In this document: positions 1-12,977 of the stretch, in pieces
Position numbering within the stretch: position 1 is the first letter of the stretch
Layout: each line of letters begins with the position of its first letter
Origin: Vicia villosa
Lineage: Eukaryota > Streptophyta > Magnoliopsida > Fabales > Fabaceae
Assembly: GCF_029867415.1 (NCBI RefSeq)
Contig: NC_081185.1
Span: 44,400,766 to 44,464,765 of the forward strand
Reading direction: 5' to 3'
Length of the DNA stretch: 64,000 nt
Program-made: the position numbers and the translations under genes
Notes under the pieces: generated by a model
What the model was told of the DNA's origin: nothing
The model's input: the letters and a program-made list of their open reading frames with translations, nothing else
Databases searched by the model: none

Positions 1-1381
1 CTGCTATGAGTGAAAAACAATATCAGGATTAACATAACTAATATACATTTAGTGATACTATTATTAATATTATTATTAACATTTCTGTATTTTAAGATGA
101 TTAGATTTGAGAAAATTATCTTATTTTGTAAGATATAAAAGCCTTTTAACGACCCATACGTTAAAATCATTACGTAGGGAATAGTTTAATAAATATAGAA
201 TCAATACATTAAAATCATATAAATCTCAATTTCACTTACTTCCCAATAACTTAATTGGTATAAAATAAATACGTTACAAATATATTTAGTACTCCAATGA
301 TATTGATGTTGTATCACCAAAAATTGAGTGAATCAAATTAAAATTAAAAAATAATAAAAATAATTTATCTCACTTGATTTCCTTCAAAGTTATTTAATAG
401 AAACTTTCCAAAATAATGAATTTATCAACATAATTTTGAAACCAAATTTTTATACGTTTAGCAGATTTCTAACCTCTCATTTAACAAAAGGATAAAAATT
501 ATTAAATACATAATTTAATAACGTGTTTTAGACATATCATTGCTTTTATATGTTGTATGGATTTTCTTCTTAAAAAATGCACAATTACTATTATGAAAAT
601 AAAGAGTTATAGGCATATAATTGCCTTTATATATTGTATGGATTTTCTTGATAAAAATTGCATAATTACTATTATGAAAATGTCATCACTTTATCTTTTA
701 TTGTAAATTGTTATTTTAAGAATTCATACTGACTTTCCGTGAGGTTTAATAGATTGGCCACAGGATCACAATTTTTTTAGTTCATCGATTTGGAAATTGA
801 AAAAATATTATTGATCGATTGGTTTGGTGGTCCAAAACCTATCACTGTGTAACGGTAATTACATCCTAAAATGTAAGTGGCAATGATATGATATTAAAAT
901 TAATCAAATTTTATGGATTTGCTTATTTTTGGTTTCCACTTTTTTCTCATTCATCTTCTACTGTCCATAGGATCAATCATGCATTCTAACGGTTGATAAC
1001 AACAAAGAAATGAAATGATTGAATGAAGATATTCTGAAATGATGCACCTACTCAGATGGAGGGAACTTTGAGATTTAGATGGCTGGTAGAAAAGTGTAAG
1101 TCGATTTCTAGAGTTGCATGGAGGAATGAACCGAGAAGGTTAATTATGAAAATGAGTTGAATAAGTGTCTTCGTCTGTTTCTTTATCTTTGGTGTGTTAT
1201 ATGTGATAGCATGATTTAGTTTCTAAAAATTGTTTTTTAATTATTAAAAATTACAAGACCAAAATTGATGGCTAACCGATTTGATTTTCGGCCATTTTTC
1301 TCATACTTTGTTATATTTGTGAAACTTGTGATTGGTGATGATAATATAGGGTAAATAACACAAAATTACAAGTAATATTTA

Positions 1382-2046
1382 TGTTGGGATAGAATTGCAA
1401 CAACGAAAAGTTTAGAAAGAACTGGGTGGAAAAGGAAAGAAATGGGGCGCCACACTCTTTCTATGATTTAGAAAGGATGATAAGCCCTAAGGGAAGATCA
1501 CCACAAGAAACTTGGTTTCTTGATAAGATCAAAAACTTGGTCCAATCCAGAACCAAAGGAGAAAAGCTCTCAAAATCACACAAAGTGTTTAGCAAAATTC
1601 AACTTGCTTTTCATTCATATTTAGCTCCCTATTTATAGGTAAAAGGTAGCTTACAATAATAACTCAAGAACTTCTACAACTTCAGTCCACTAACTAGTCA
1701 ATAATGGTTTGGAAAAGAAAGGTCACACACTTAAAGGTAGTGGAGAAAGTGGATATTAATTGCCTTGATGAATAATAGCAATTTATAGCCACTTTTATTA
1801 ATGCATCCCACCTTTCTCATTCTCCTTCCATCAAAGCTTGACCTTTTGATTTCTTTAGCCCATTATTTACTTAGAAACATAATAGTCACGAAATTTCTAA
1901 GCTTTAAGAGCTTTAGAATACTTAAAACACACAAAAAATTAAAAACAAGTGTTTTGGGCCAAAATTTGACAAGTTGGGCCATAACACATTTTATTACAAC
2001 ATAATTGATTAAAATCATCAAAATGGGGCAGCAAGCCCACATGACA
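1382..2046 (-). mobile_element. Ty3/gypsy 3' LTR inside tandem unit 1
   Basis: A 665-bp block with TG...CA ends on both strands (plus TGTTGGGATAG ... CATGACA). Read on the minus strand it begins TGTCATGTGGGCTTGC directly after a purine-rich tract (AATGGAAAGGGCA, complement of 2047-2059) and has a TATA-like CCTATAAATAGGGAG (complement of 1625-1639). That order, polyprotein tail then polypurine tract then LTR, marks it as a 3' LTR. No tRNA primer site follows its far end, as expected for a 3' copy. Confidence 0.72.
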
Positions 2047-2227
2047 TGCCCTTTCCATTAGCTTGGATCAAAATGACAAGTCTTGGCTCATTTCCTTTCA
2101 AATGGTCCCTTGCTCCCGTTGGTTTGTTCATAAATTGTATTAGAGCACCATTGACTCTCCTAGCACGTGCCCTTGTCATAGGACCTCCTAAGCTTTTGAC
2201 TACTTCATTTATGTTTTGGTTCTCCAT
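2018..2227 (-). pseudogene. Gypsy polyprotein C-terminal remnant (unit 1)
   Basis: A 69-codon minus-strand open stretch contains GGPMTRARARR, resembling the G-P-I/M-TRARAK tail seen near the C-terminus of many plant Ty3/gypsy polyproteins. It reads through the purine tract and stops just inside the LTR. No protease, RT or integrase lies upstream within the unit, so this is a 5'-truncated remnant. Family assignment by motif memory is moderate. Confidence 0.55.
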
Positions 2228-3665
2228 GTCCTCATCAAAAATGCATATTTTATTGGGTTGTTTTATGAATCATCTACGCCAGCGACTGCTATGAGTGAAA
2301 AACAATATCAGGATTAACATAACTAATATACATTTAGTGATACTATTATTAATATTATTATTAACATTTCTGTATTTTAAGATGATTAGATTTGAGAAAA
2401 TTATCTTATTTTGTAAGATATAAAAGCCTTTTAACGACCCATACGTTAAAATCATTACGTAGGGAATAGTTTAATAAATATAGAATCAATACATTAAAAT
2501 CATATAAATCTCAATTTCACTTACTTCCCAATAACTTAATTGGTATAAAATAAATACGTTACAAATATATTTAGTACTCCAATGATATTGATGTTGTATC
2601 ACCAAAAATTGAGTGAATCAAATTAAAATTAAAAAATAATAAAAATAATTTATCTCACTTGATTTCCTTCAAAGTTATTTAATAGAAACTTTCCAAAATA
2701 ATGAATTTATCAACATAATTTTGAAACCAAATTTTTATACGTTTAGCAGATTCTAACCTCTCATTTAACAAAAGGATAAAAATTATTAAATACATAATTT
2801 AATAACGTGTTTTAGACATATCATTGCTTTTATATGTTGTATGGATTTTCTTCTTAAAAAATGCACAATTACTATTATGAAAATAAAGAGTTATAGGCAT
2901 ATAATTGCCTTTATATATTGTATGGATTTTCTTGATAAAAATTGCATAATTACTATTATGAAAATGTCATCACTTTATCTTTTATTGTAAATTGTTATTT
3001 TAAGAATTCATACTGACTTTCCGTGAGGTTTAATAGATTGGCCACAGGATCACAATTTTTTTAGTTCATCGATTTGGAAATTGAAAAAATATTATTGATC
3101 GATTGGTTTGGTGGTCCAAAACCTATCACTGTGTAACGGTAATTACATCCTAAAATGTAAGTGGCAATGATATGATATTAAAATTAATCAAATTTTATGG
3201 ATTTGCTTATTTTTGGTTTCCACTTTTTTCTCATTCATCTTCTACTGTCCATAGGATCAATCATGCATTCTAACGGTTGATAACAACAAAGAAATGAAAT
3301 GATTGAATGAAGATATTCTGAAATGATGCACCTACTCAGATGGAGGGAACTTTGAGATTTAGATGGCTGGTAGAAAAGTGTAAGTCGATTTCTAGAGTTG
3401 CATGGAGGAATGAACCGAGAAGGTTAATTATGAAAATGAGTTGAATAAGTGTCTTCGTCTGTTTCTTTATCTTTGGTGTGTTATATGTGATAGCATGATT
3501 TAGTTTCTAAAAATTGTTTTTTAATTATTAAAAATTACAAGACCAAAATTGATGGCTAACCGATTTGATTTTCGGCCATTTTTCTCATACTTTGTTATAT
3601 TTGTGAAACTTGTGATTGGTGATGATAATATAGGGTAAATAACACAAAATTACAAGTAATATTTA

Positions 3666-4330
3666 TGTTGGGATAGAATTGCAACAACGAAAAGTTTAGA
3701 AAGAACTGGGTGGAAAAGGAAAGAAATGGGGCGCCACACTCTTTCTATGATTTAGAAAGGATGATAAGCCCTAAGGGAAGATCACCACAAGAAACTTGGT
3801 TTCTTGATAAGATCAAAAACTTGGTCCAATCCAGAACCAGAGGAGAAAAGCTCTCAAAATCACACAAAGTGTTTAGCAAAATTCAACTTGCTTTTCATTC
3901 ATATTTAGCTCCCTATTTATAGGTAAAAGGTAGCTTACAATAATAACTCAAGAACTTCTACAACTTCAGTCCACTAACTAGTCAATAATGGTTTGGAAAA
4001 GAAAGGTCACACACTTAAAGGTAGTGGAGAAAGTGGATATTAATTGCCTTGATGAATAATAGCAATTTATAGCCACTTTTATTAATGCATCCCACCTTTC
4101 TCATTCTCCTTCCATCAAAGCTTGACCTTTTGATTTCTTTAGCCCATTATTTACTTAGAAACATAATAGTCACGAAATTTCTAAGCTTTAAGAGCTTTAG
4201 AATACTTAAAACACACAAAAAATTAAAAACAAGTGTTTTGGGCCAAAATTTGACAAGTTGGGCCATAACACATTTTATTACAACATAATTGATTAAAATC
4301 ATCAAAATGGGGCAGCAAGCCCACATGACA
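3666..4330 (-). mobile_element. Gypsy 3' LTR in tandem unit 2
   Basis: Copy of the 665-bp LTR described at 1382-2046, with the same ends and TATA-like box. It differs by the single A/G change near 3840. Confidence 0.7.
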
Positions 4331-4511
4331 TGCCCTTTCCATTAGCTTGGATCAAAATGACAAGTCTTGGCTCATTTCCTTTCAAATGGTCCCTTGCTCC
4401 CGTTGGTTTGTTCATAAATTGTATTAGAGCACCATTGACTCTCCTAGCACGTGCCCTTGTCATAGGACCTCCTAAGCTTTTGACTACTTCATTTATGTTT
4501 TGGTTCTCCAT
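4302..4511 (-). pseudogene. Gypsy polyprotein tail remnant (unit 2)
   Basis: Identical in translation to the remnant at 2018-2227. Confidence 0.52.
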
Positions 4512-5950
4512 GTCCTCATCAAAAATGCATATTTTATTGGGTTGTTTTATGAATCATCTACGCCAGCGACTGCTATGAGTGAAAAACAATATCAGGATTA
4601 ACACAACTAATATACATTTAGTGATACTATTATTAATATTATTATTAACATTTCTGTATTTTAAGATGATTAGATTTGAGAAAATTATCTTATTTTGTAA
4701 GATATAAAAGCCTTTTAACGACCCATACGTTAAAATCATTACGTAGGGAATAGTTTAATAAATATAGAATCAATACATTAAAATCATATAAATCTCAATT
4801 TCACTTACTTCCCAATAACTTAATTGGTATAAAATAAATACGTTACAAATATATTTAGTACTCCAATGATATTGATGTTGTATCACCAAAAATTGAGTGA
4901 ATCAAATTAAAATTAAAAAATAATAAAAATAATTTATCTCACTTGATTTCCTTCAAAGTTATTTAATAGAAACTTTCCAAAATAATGAATTTATCAACAT
5001 AATTTTGAAACCAAATTTTTATACGTTTAGCAGATTTCTAACCTCTCATTTAACAAAAGGATAAAAATTATTAAATACATAATTTAATAACGTGTTTTAG
5101 ACATATCATTGCTTTTATATGTTGTATGGATTTTCTTCTTAAAAAATGCACAATTACTATTATGAAAATAAAGAGTTATAGGCATATAATTGCCTTTATA
5201 TATTGTATGGATTTTCTTGATAAAAATTGCATAATTACTATTATGAAAATGTCATCACTTTATCTTTTATTGTAAATTGTTATTTTAAGAATTCATACTG
5301 ACTTTCCGTGAGGTTTAATAGATTGGCCACAGGATCACAATTTTTTTAGTTCATCGATTTGGAAATTGAAAAAATATTATTGATCGATTGGTTTGGTGGT
5401 CCAAAACCTATCACTGTGTAACGGTAATTACATCCTAAAATGTAAGTGGCAATGATATGATATTAAAATTAATCAAATTTTATGGATTTGCTTATTTTTG
5501 GTTTCCACTTTTTTCTCATTCATCTTCTACTGTCCATAGGATCAATCATGCATTCTAACGGTTGATAACAACAAAGAAATGAAATGATTGAATGAAGATA
5601 TTCTGAAATGATGCACCTACTCAGATGGAGGGAACTTTGAGATTTAGATGGCTGGTAGAAAAGTGTAAGTCGATTTCTAGAGTTGCATGGAGGAATGAAC
5701 CGAGAAGGTTAATTATGAAAATGAGTTGAATAAGTGTCTTCGTCTGTTTCTTTATCTTTGGTGTGTTATATGTGATAGCATGATTTAGTTTCTAAAAATT
5801 GTTTTTTAATTATTAAAAATTACAAGACCAAAATTGATGGCTAACCGATTTGATTTTCGGCCATTTTTCTCATACTTTGTTATATTTGTGAAACTTGTGA
5901 TTGGTGATGATAATATAGGGTAAATAACACAAAATTACAAGTAATATTTA

Positions 5951-6615
5951 TGTTGGGATAGAATTGCAACAACGAAAAGTTTAGAAAGAACTGGGTGGAA
6001 AAGGAAAGAAATGGGGCGCCACACTCTTTCTATGATTTAGAAAGGATGATAAGCCCTAAGGGAAGATCACCACAAGAAACTTGGTTTCTTGATAAGATCA
6101 AAAACTTGGTCCAATCCAGAACCAAAGGAGAAAAGCTCTCAAAATCACACAAAGTGTTTAGCAAAATTCAACTTGCTTTTCATTCATATTTAGCTCCCTA
6201 TTTATAGGTAAAAGGTAGCTTACAATAATAACTCAAGAACTTCTACAACTTCAGTCCACTAACTAGTCAATAATGGTTTGGAAAAGAAAGGTCACACACT
6301 TAAAGGTAGTGGAGAAAGTGGATATTAATTGCCTTGATGAATAATAGCAATTTATAGCCACTTTTATTAATGCATCCCACCTTTCTCATTCTCCTTCCAT
6401 CAAAGCTTGACCTTTTGATTTCTTTAGCCCATTATTTACTTAGAAACATAATAGTCACGAAATTTCTAAGCTTTAAGAGCTTTAGAATACTTAAAACACA
6501 CAAAAAATTAAAAACAAGTGTTTTGGGCCAAAATTTGACAAGTTGGGCCATAACACATTTTATTACAACATAATTGATTAAAATCATCAAAATGGGGCAG
6601 CAAGCCCACATGACA
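5951..6615 (-). mobile_element. Gypsy 3' LTR in tandem unit 3
   Basis: Copy of the 665-bp LTR described at 1382-2046. Confidence 0.7.
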
Positions 6616-6796
6616 TGCCCTTTCCATTAGCTTGGATCAAAATGACAAGTCTTGGCTCATTTCCTTTCAAATGGTCCCTTGCTCCCGTTGGTTTGTTCAT
6701 AAATTGTATTAGAGCACCATTGACTCTCCTAGCACGTGCCCTTGTCATAGGACCTCCTAAGCTTTTGACTACTTCATTTATGTTTTGGTTCTCCAT
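6587..6796 (-). pseudogene. Gypsy polyprotein tail remnant (unit 3)
   Basis: Identical in translation to the remnant at 2018-2227. Confidence 0.52.
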
Positions 6797-8235
6797 GTCC
6801 TCATCAAAAATGCATATTTTATTGGGTTGTTTTATGAATCATCTACGCCAGCGACTGCTATGAGTGAAAAACAATATCAGGATTAACACAACTAATATAC
6901 ATTTAGTGATACTATTATTAATATTATTATTAACATTTCTGTATTTTAAGATGATTAGATTTGAGAAAATTATCTTATTTTGTAAGATATAAAAGCCTTT
7001 TAACGACCCATACGTTAAAATCATTACGTAGGGAATAGTTTAATAAATATAGAATCAATACATTAAAATCATATAAATCTCAATTTCACTTACTTCCCAA
7101 TAACTTAATTGGTATAAAATAAATACGTTACAAATATATTTAGTACTCCAATGATATTGATGTTGTATCACCAAAAATTGAGTGAATCAAATTAAAATTA
7201 AAAAATAATAAAAATAATTTATCTCACTTGATTTCCTTCAAAGTTATTTAATAGAAACTTTCCAAAATAATGAATTTATCAACATAATTTTGAAACCAAA
7301 TTTTTATACGTTTAGCAGATTTCTAACCTCTCATTTAACAAAAGGATAAAAATTATTAAATACATAATTTAATAACGTGTTTTAGACATATCATTGCTTT
7401 TATATGTTGTATGGATTTTCTTCTTAAAAAATGCACAATTACTATTATGAAAATAAAGAGTTATAGGCATATAATTGCCTTTATATATTGTATGGATTTT
7501 CTTGATAAAAATTGCATAATTACTATTATGAAAATGTCATCACTTTATCTTTTATTGTAAATTGTTATTTTAAGAATTCATACTGACTTTCCGTGAGGTT
7601 TAATAGATTGGCCACAGGATCACAATTTTTTTAGTTCATCGATTTGGAAATTGAAAAAATATTATTGATCGATTGGTTTGGTGGTCCAAAACCTATCACT
7701 GTGTAACGGTAATTACATCCTAAAATGTAAGTGGCAATGATATGATATTAAAATTAATCAAATTTTATGGATTTGCTTATTTTTGGTTTCCACTTTTTTC
7801 TCATTCATCTTCTACTGTCCATAGGATCAATCATGCATTCTAACGGTTGATAACAACAAAGAAATGAAATGATTGAATGAAGATATTCTGAAATGATGCA
7901 CCTACTCAGATGGAGGGAACTTTGAGATTTAGATGGCTGGTAGAAAAGTGTAAGTCGATTTCTAGAGTTGCATGGAGGAATGAACCGAGAAGGTTAATTA
8001 TGAAAATGAGTTGAATAAGTGTCTTCGTCTGTTTCTTTATCTTTGGTGTGTTATATGTGATAGCATGATTTAGTTTCTAAAAATTGTTTTTTAATTATTA
8101 AAAATTACAAGACCAAAATTGATGGCTAACCGATTTGATTTTCGGCCATTTTTCTCATACTTTGTTATATTTGTGAAACTTGTGATTGGTGATGATAATA
8201 TAGGGTAAATAACACAAAATTACAAGTAATATTTA

Positions 8236-8900
8236 TGTTGGGATAGAATTGCAACAACGAAAAGTTTAGAAAGAACTGGGTGGAAAAGGAAAGAAATGGG
8301 GCGCCACACTCTTTCTATGATTTAGAAAGGATGATAAGCCCTAAGGGAAGATCACCACAAGAAACTTGGTTTCTTGATAAGATCAAAAACTTGGTCCAAT
8401 CCAGAACCAAAGGAGAAAAGCTCTCAAAATCACACAAAGTGTTTAGCAAAATTCAACTTGCTTTTCATTCATATTTAGCTCCCTATTTATAGGTAAAAGG
8501 TAGCTTACAATAATAACTCAAGAACTTCTACAACTTCAGTCCACTAACTAGTCAATAATGGTTTGGAAAAGAAAGGTCACACACTTAAAGGTAGTGGAGA
8601 AAGTGGATATTAATTGCCTTGATGAATAATAGCAATTTATAGCCACTTTTATTAATGCATCCCACCTTTCTCATTCTCCTTCCATCAAAGCTTGACCTTT
8701 TGATTTCTTTAGCCCATTATTTACTTAGAAACATAATAGTCACGAAATTTCTAAGCTTTAAGAGCTTTAGAATACTTAAAACACACAAAAAATTAAAAAC
8801 AAGTGTTTTGGGCCAAAATTTGACAAGTTGGGCCATAACACATTTTATTACAACATAATTGATTAAAATCATCAAAATGGGGCAGCAAGCCCACATGACA
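8236..8900 (-). mobile_element. Gypsy 3' LTR in tandem unit 4
   Basis: Copy of the 665-bp LTR described at 1382-2046. Confidence 0.7.
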
Positions 8901-9081
8901 TGCCCTTTCCATTAGCTTGGATCAAAATGACAAGTCTTGGCTCATTTCCTTTCAAATGGTCCCTTGCTCCCGTTGGTTTGTTCATAAATTGTATTAGAGC
9001 ACCATTGACTCTCCTAGCACGTGCCCTTGTCATAGGACCTCCTAAGCTTTTGACTACTTCATTTATGTTTTGGTTCTCCAT
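8872..9081 (-). pseudogene. Gypsy polyprotein tail remnant (unit 4)
   Basis: Identical in translation to the remnant at 2018-2227. Confidence 0.52.
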
Positions 9082-10520
9082 GTCCTCATCAAAAATGCAT
9101 ATTTTATTGGGTTGTTTTATGAATCATCTACGCCAGCGACTGCTATGAGTGAAAAACAATATCAGGATTAACACAACTAATATACATTTAGTGATACTAT
9201 TATTAATATTATTATTAACATTTCTGTATTTTAAGATGATTAGATTTGAGAAAATTATCTTATTTTGTAAGATATAAAAGCCTTTTAACGACCCATACGT
9301 TAAAATCATTACGTAGGGAATAGTTTAATAAATATAGAATCAATACATTAAAATCATATAAATCTCAATTTCACTTACTTCCCAATAACTTAATTGGTAT
9401 AAAATAAATACGTTACAAATATATTTAGTACTCCAATGATATTGATGTTGTATCACCAAAAATTGAGTGAATCAAATTAAAATTAAAAAATAATAAAAAT
9501 AATTTATCTCACTTGATTTCCTTCAAAGTTATTTAATAGAAACTTTCCAAAATAATGAATTTATCAACATAATTTTGAAACCAAATTTTTATACGTTTAG
9601 CAGATTTCTAACCTCTCATTTAACAAAAGGATAAAAATTATTAAATACATAATTTAATAACGTGTTTTAGACATATCATTGCTTTTATATGTTGTATGGA
9701 TTTTCTTCTTAAAAAATGCACAATTACTATTATGAAAATAAAGAGTTATAGGCATATAATTGCCTTTATATATTGTATGGATTTTCTTGATAAAAATTGC
9801 ATAATTACTATTATGAAAATGTCATCACTTTATCTTTTATTGTAAATTGTTATTTTAAGAATTCATACTGACTTTCCGTGAGGTTTAATAGATTGGCCAC
9901 AGGATCACAATTTTTTTAGTTCATCGATTTGGAAATTGAAAAAATATTATTGATCGATTGGTTTGGTGGTCCAAAACCTATCACTGTGTAACGGTAATTA
10001 CATCCTAAAATGTAAGTGGCAATGATATGATATTAAAATTAATCAAATTTTATGGATTTGCTTATTTTTGGTTTCCACTTTTTTCTCATTCATCTTCTAC
10101 TGTCCATAGGATCAATCATGCATTCTAACGGTTGATAACAACAAAGAAATGAAATGATTGAATGAAGATATTCTGAAATGATGCACCTACTCAGATGGAG
10201 GGAACTTTGAGATTTAGATGGCTGGTAGAAAAGTGTAAGTCGATTTCTAGAGTTGCATGGAGGAATGAACCGAGAAGGTTAATTATGAAAATGAGTTGAA
10301 TAAGTGTCTTCGTCTGTTTCTTTATCTTTGGTGTGTTATATGTGATAGCATGATTTAGTTTCTAAAAATTGTTTTTTAATTATTAAAAATTACAAGACCA
10401 AAATTGATGGCTAACCGATTTGATTTTCGGCCATTTTTCTCATACTTTGTTATATTTGTGAAACTTGTGATTGGTGATGATAATATAGGGTAAATAACAC
10501 AAAATTACAAGTAATATTTA

Positions 10521-11185
10521 TGTTGGGATAGAATTGCAACAACGAAAAGTTTAGAAAGAACTGGGTGGAAAAGGAAAGAAATGGGGCGCCACACTCTTTC
10601 TATGATTTAGAAAGGATGATAAGCCCTAAGGGAAGATCACCACAAGAAACTTGGTTTCTTGATAAGATCAAAAACTTGGTCCAATCCAGAACCAAAGGAG
10701 AAAAGCTCTCAAAATCACACAAAGTGTTTAGCAAAATTCAACTTGCTTTTCATTCATATTTAGCTCCCTATTTATAGGTAAAAGGTAGCTTACAATAATA
10801 ACTCAAGAACTTCTACAACTTCAGTCCACTAACTAGTCAATAATGGTTTGGAAAAGAAAGGTCACACACTTAAAGGTAGTGGAGAAAGTGGATATTAATT
10901 GCCTTGATGAATAATAGCAATTTATAGCCACTTTTATTAATGCATCCCACCTTTCTCATTCTCCTTCCATCAAAGCTTGACCTTTTGATTTCTTTAGCCC
11001 ATTATTTACTTAGAAACATAATAGTCACGAAATTTCTAAGCTTTAAGAGCTTTAGAATACTTAAAACACACAAAAAATTAAAAACAAGTGTTTTGGGCCA
11101 AAATTTGACAAGTTGGGCCATAACACATTTTATTACAACATAATTGATTAAAATCATCAAAATGGGGCAGCAAGCCCACATGACA
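10521..11185 (-). mobile_element. Gypsy 3' LTR in tandem unit 5
   Basis: Copy of the 665-bp LTR described at 1382-2046. Confidence 0.7.
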
Positions 11186-11366
11186 TGCCCTTTCCATTAG
11201 CTTGGATCAAAATGACAAGTCTTGGCTCATTTCCTTTCAAATGGTCCCTTGCTCCCGTTGGTTTGTTCATAAATTGTATTAGAGCACCATTGACTCTCCT
11301 AGCACGTGCCCTTGTCATAGGACCTCCTAAGCTTTTGACTACTTCATTTATGTTTTGGTTCTCCAT
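11157..11366 (-). pseudogene. Gypsy polyprotein tail remnant (unit 5)
   Basis: Identical in translation to the remnant at 2018-2227. Confidence 0.52.
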
Positions 11367-11424
11367 GTCCTCATCAAAAATGCATATTTTATTGGGTTGT
11401 TTTATGAATCATCTACGCCAGCGA

Positions 11425-11741
11425 CTGCTATGAGTGAAAAACAATATCAGGATTAACACAACTAATATACATTTAGTGATACTATTATTAATATTATTAT
11501 TAACATTTCTGTATTTTAAGATGATTAGATTTGAGAAAATTATCTTATTTTGTAAGATATAAAAGCCTTTTAACGACCCATACGTTAAAATCATTACGTA
11601 GGGAATAGTTTAATAAATATAGAATCAATACATTAAAATCATATAAATCTCAATTTCACTTACTTCCCAATAACTTTTACAAATATATTTAGTACTCCAA
11701 TGATATTGATGTTGTATCACCAAAAATTGAGTGAATCAAAT
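11425..11741. repeat. Partial tandem unit 6 (array end)
   Basis: The first ~340 bp of the unit, with a 21-bp internal deletion near 11677 (AACTT joins TTACAAAT). It ends after GAGTGAATCAAAT. The flank then reads ATATTTAGG, so the junction forms CAAATATATTTAG, a string that also occurs inside the unit (11690 region). Confidence 0.93.
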
Positions 11742-12013
11742 ATATTTAGGGGATGTACGTTTTAAAAGGAATAACAAACGAAAATGGGTTGGGGGTGCGA
11801 AAACGAGAGACTTGGCCCAAAGACAAAAGTCCCTGATTTGTTTGGATAAGGTGGACGTGAGGGCATGGCTTATCGTGCGCTGTCATGTTGAGACCATGAG
11901 ATCTAGTCAAAGGATCCTAGGGATTAATCCTAGACATTGGCGTAAAAAGGCTGACTGGATGAACGACTAATGACATTGTTTGACTAAGGACCATGGTAGG
12001 CGTTCACACACAG

Positions 12014-12075
12014 GAACCCTAACATGAAAAATTCCAACCATGAAAAACCCTAACCCTAAATATCAATAACCCTAA
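12014..12075 (+). repeat. Short interstitial telomere-like motifs
   Basis: Several AACCCTAA and ACCCTAAA strings in ~60 bp match the complement of the plant telomere unit TTTAGGG. They are scattered, not a perfect array. They look like telo-box motifs near a promoter or leader rather than a telomere remnant. Confidence 0.45.
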
Positions 12076-12760
12076 AACTAAATCCCCATATTTCCAAAAA
12101 AACAACAACAAACCCCCAAATCGATTCAAACACTCAACAATCCAGAAAAAACAAGGTAAGTGATTTCGTATTACCTCTTTTTGTTTAATCCCTTTTCTGA
12201 TTTTTTTTTATTTCTTCTCTAATCTCTTTTCCTCTTTCTCTTTCTTAGTTACAAGTATTAACGGAGGCTAAGCTCGGAAAGGCTTAAGTTTTTAGTTGTG
12301 AAACCCTAACTTCTTGGAGATTCAAGAACTTTAGTGAAGGGCTGGAAATTTCAGCAAGCAAGGGTTTCAGATCTCAGATTTTTTGTCCTCTTCTTTCAGA
12401 TTTTAGGTCTTAATTTGTAGTCTTTTAGGATTAGATTGGTTAAGGAATTTTTAGATCTAATTGTTGTTACGAATCAACTGAATCAATTTGCATATTTGAT
12501 TTGAATCAATTTTGTTTATTTGATTTGATTTTGTTTTTGGATTTAGATTTACGGTTTGCAACTATGATGTATTTGGACGATTTGTACTTGTAATTCATTT
12601 TAATTAGATCCCTTATTTCCTTTTCAATCTCATTTTGATTTGATTCATGAACTGGGTTTGGGTTTGCTTTTTACGGTTGGTGTGATGAAGATGGTTACGG
12701 ACGCCGTTTAAGGAAGAACATCATAACCCTAATTTTGACTTTTAGTCCAAATTAGGTTAA

Positions 12761-12808
12761 TTGAGATAATTAATTAAGTCAATATTGAGATAATTAATTA
12801 AGTCAATA
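12761..12808 (+). repeat. 24-bp tandem duplication
   Basis: The unit TTGAGATAATTAATTAAGTC plus AATA occurs twice in direct succession (12761-12784 and 12785-12808). It lies in an AT-rich stretch with no gene. Confidence 0.85.
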
Positions 12809-12977
12809 TGAATTAACCTAATTAATCATCAATTAACTACTTGATTAATAAAAATAATTAACCTAAAATCAATAAAAACCAACATCCATAAAAAAAGAGA
12901 ACTAAATACTCATAGACGATCATCAAAATCAAATCAAATTGATATTAACAAAACTTCAAAGGGGTTAAAAATGATCG

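Larger units (their letters stand above)
1..2285. repeat. Tandem unit 1
   Basis: First complete unit as phased by the window edge. Positions 1-1381 hold no long open frame and no recognised gene. Positions 1382-2046 are a gypsy LTR and 2047-2285 the adjoining internal tail, both read on the minus strand. Confidence 0.95.
2286..4569. repeat. Tandem unit 2
   Basis: A 2284-bp copy, one T shorter than the others (CAGATTCTAAC instead of CAGATTTCTAAC near 2750). It also has AACCAGAGG where the other units have AACCAAAGG near 3838. Confidence 0.95.
4570..6854. repeat. Tandem unit 3
   Basis: A 2285-bp copy. It carries AACACAAC near its start, the variant shared by units 3-6 but absent from units 1-2. 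Confidence 0.95.
6855..9139. repeat. Tandem unit 4
   Basis: A 2285-bp copy; I see no difference from unit 3 by eye. Confidence 0.95.
9140..11424. repeat. Tandem unit 5
   Basis: A 2285-bp copy; I see no difference from units 3 and 4 by eye. It is the last complete unit. Confidence 0.95.
1..11741. repeat. Tandem array of a 2285-bp unit (5 full copies plus a partial sixth)
   Basis: The same sequence restarts (CTGCTATGAGTG) at 1, 2286, 4570, 6855, 9140 and 11425. Copies 1 and 3-5 are 2285 bp; copy 2 is 2284 bp because it lacks one T in a T-run near 2752. I see only isolated differences between copies, for example AACATAAC versus AACACAAC near the unit start and one A/G change near 3840. The array already runs at position 1, so it extends left of the window by an unknown amount. 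The unit includes a truncated gypsy 3' end (LTR plus polyprotein tail, minus strand); the rest, about 1.38 kb, is AT-rich and unrecognised. This is either a local satellite-like amplification or an assembly-sensitive segmental tandem. Confidence 0.97.
11742..12977. other. Non-repetitive stretch with no recognised gene
   Basis: No convincing coding exon. An open stretch around 11731-11970 lacks an ATG start (it opens at GTG inside the repeat) and matches nothing I know. Plant-type splice-like signals occur (AAGGTAAGT near 12152) beside pyrimidine-rich DNA at 12175-12245, so an untranslated leader or non-coding transcript is possible but unproven. Confidence 0.4.

Noticed and set aside
1426..2004. 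Recurrent 67-70 codon frames in each tandem unit
   Set aside because: They lie within the gypsy LTR, repeat only because the unit repeats, and the first has no ATG start.
1..11741. CRISPR-like array
   Set aside because: Unit length of 2.3 kb, no spacers, and a clearly eukaryotic context.
11731..11970. 79-codon plus-strand open frame after the tandem array
   Set aside because: It starts with GTG inside the repeat remnant, straddles the array junction and has no known domain.
12014..12075. Interstitial telomere remnant
   Set aside because: Motifs are isolated and interrupted; no continuous TTTAGGG array.
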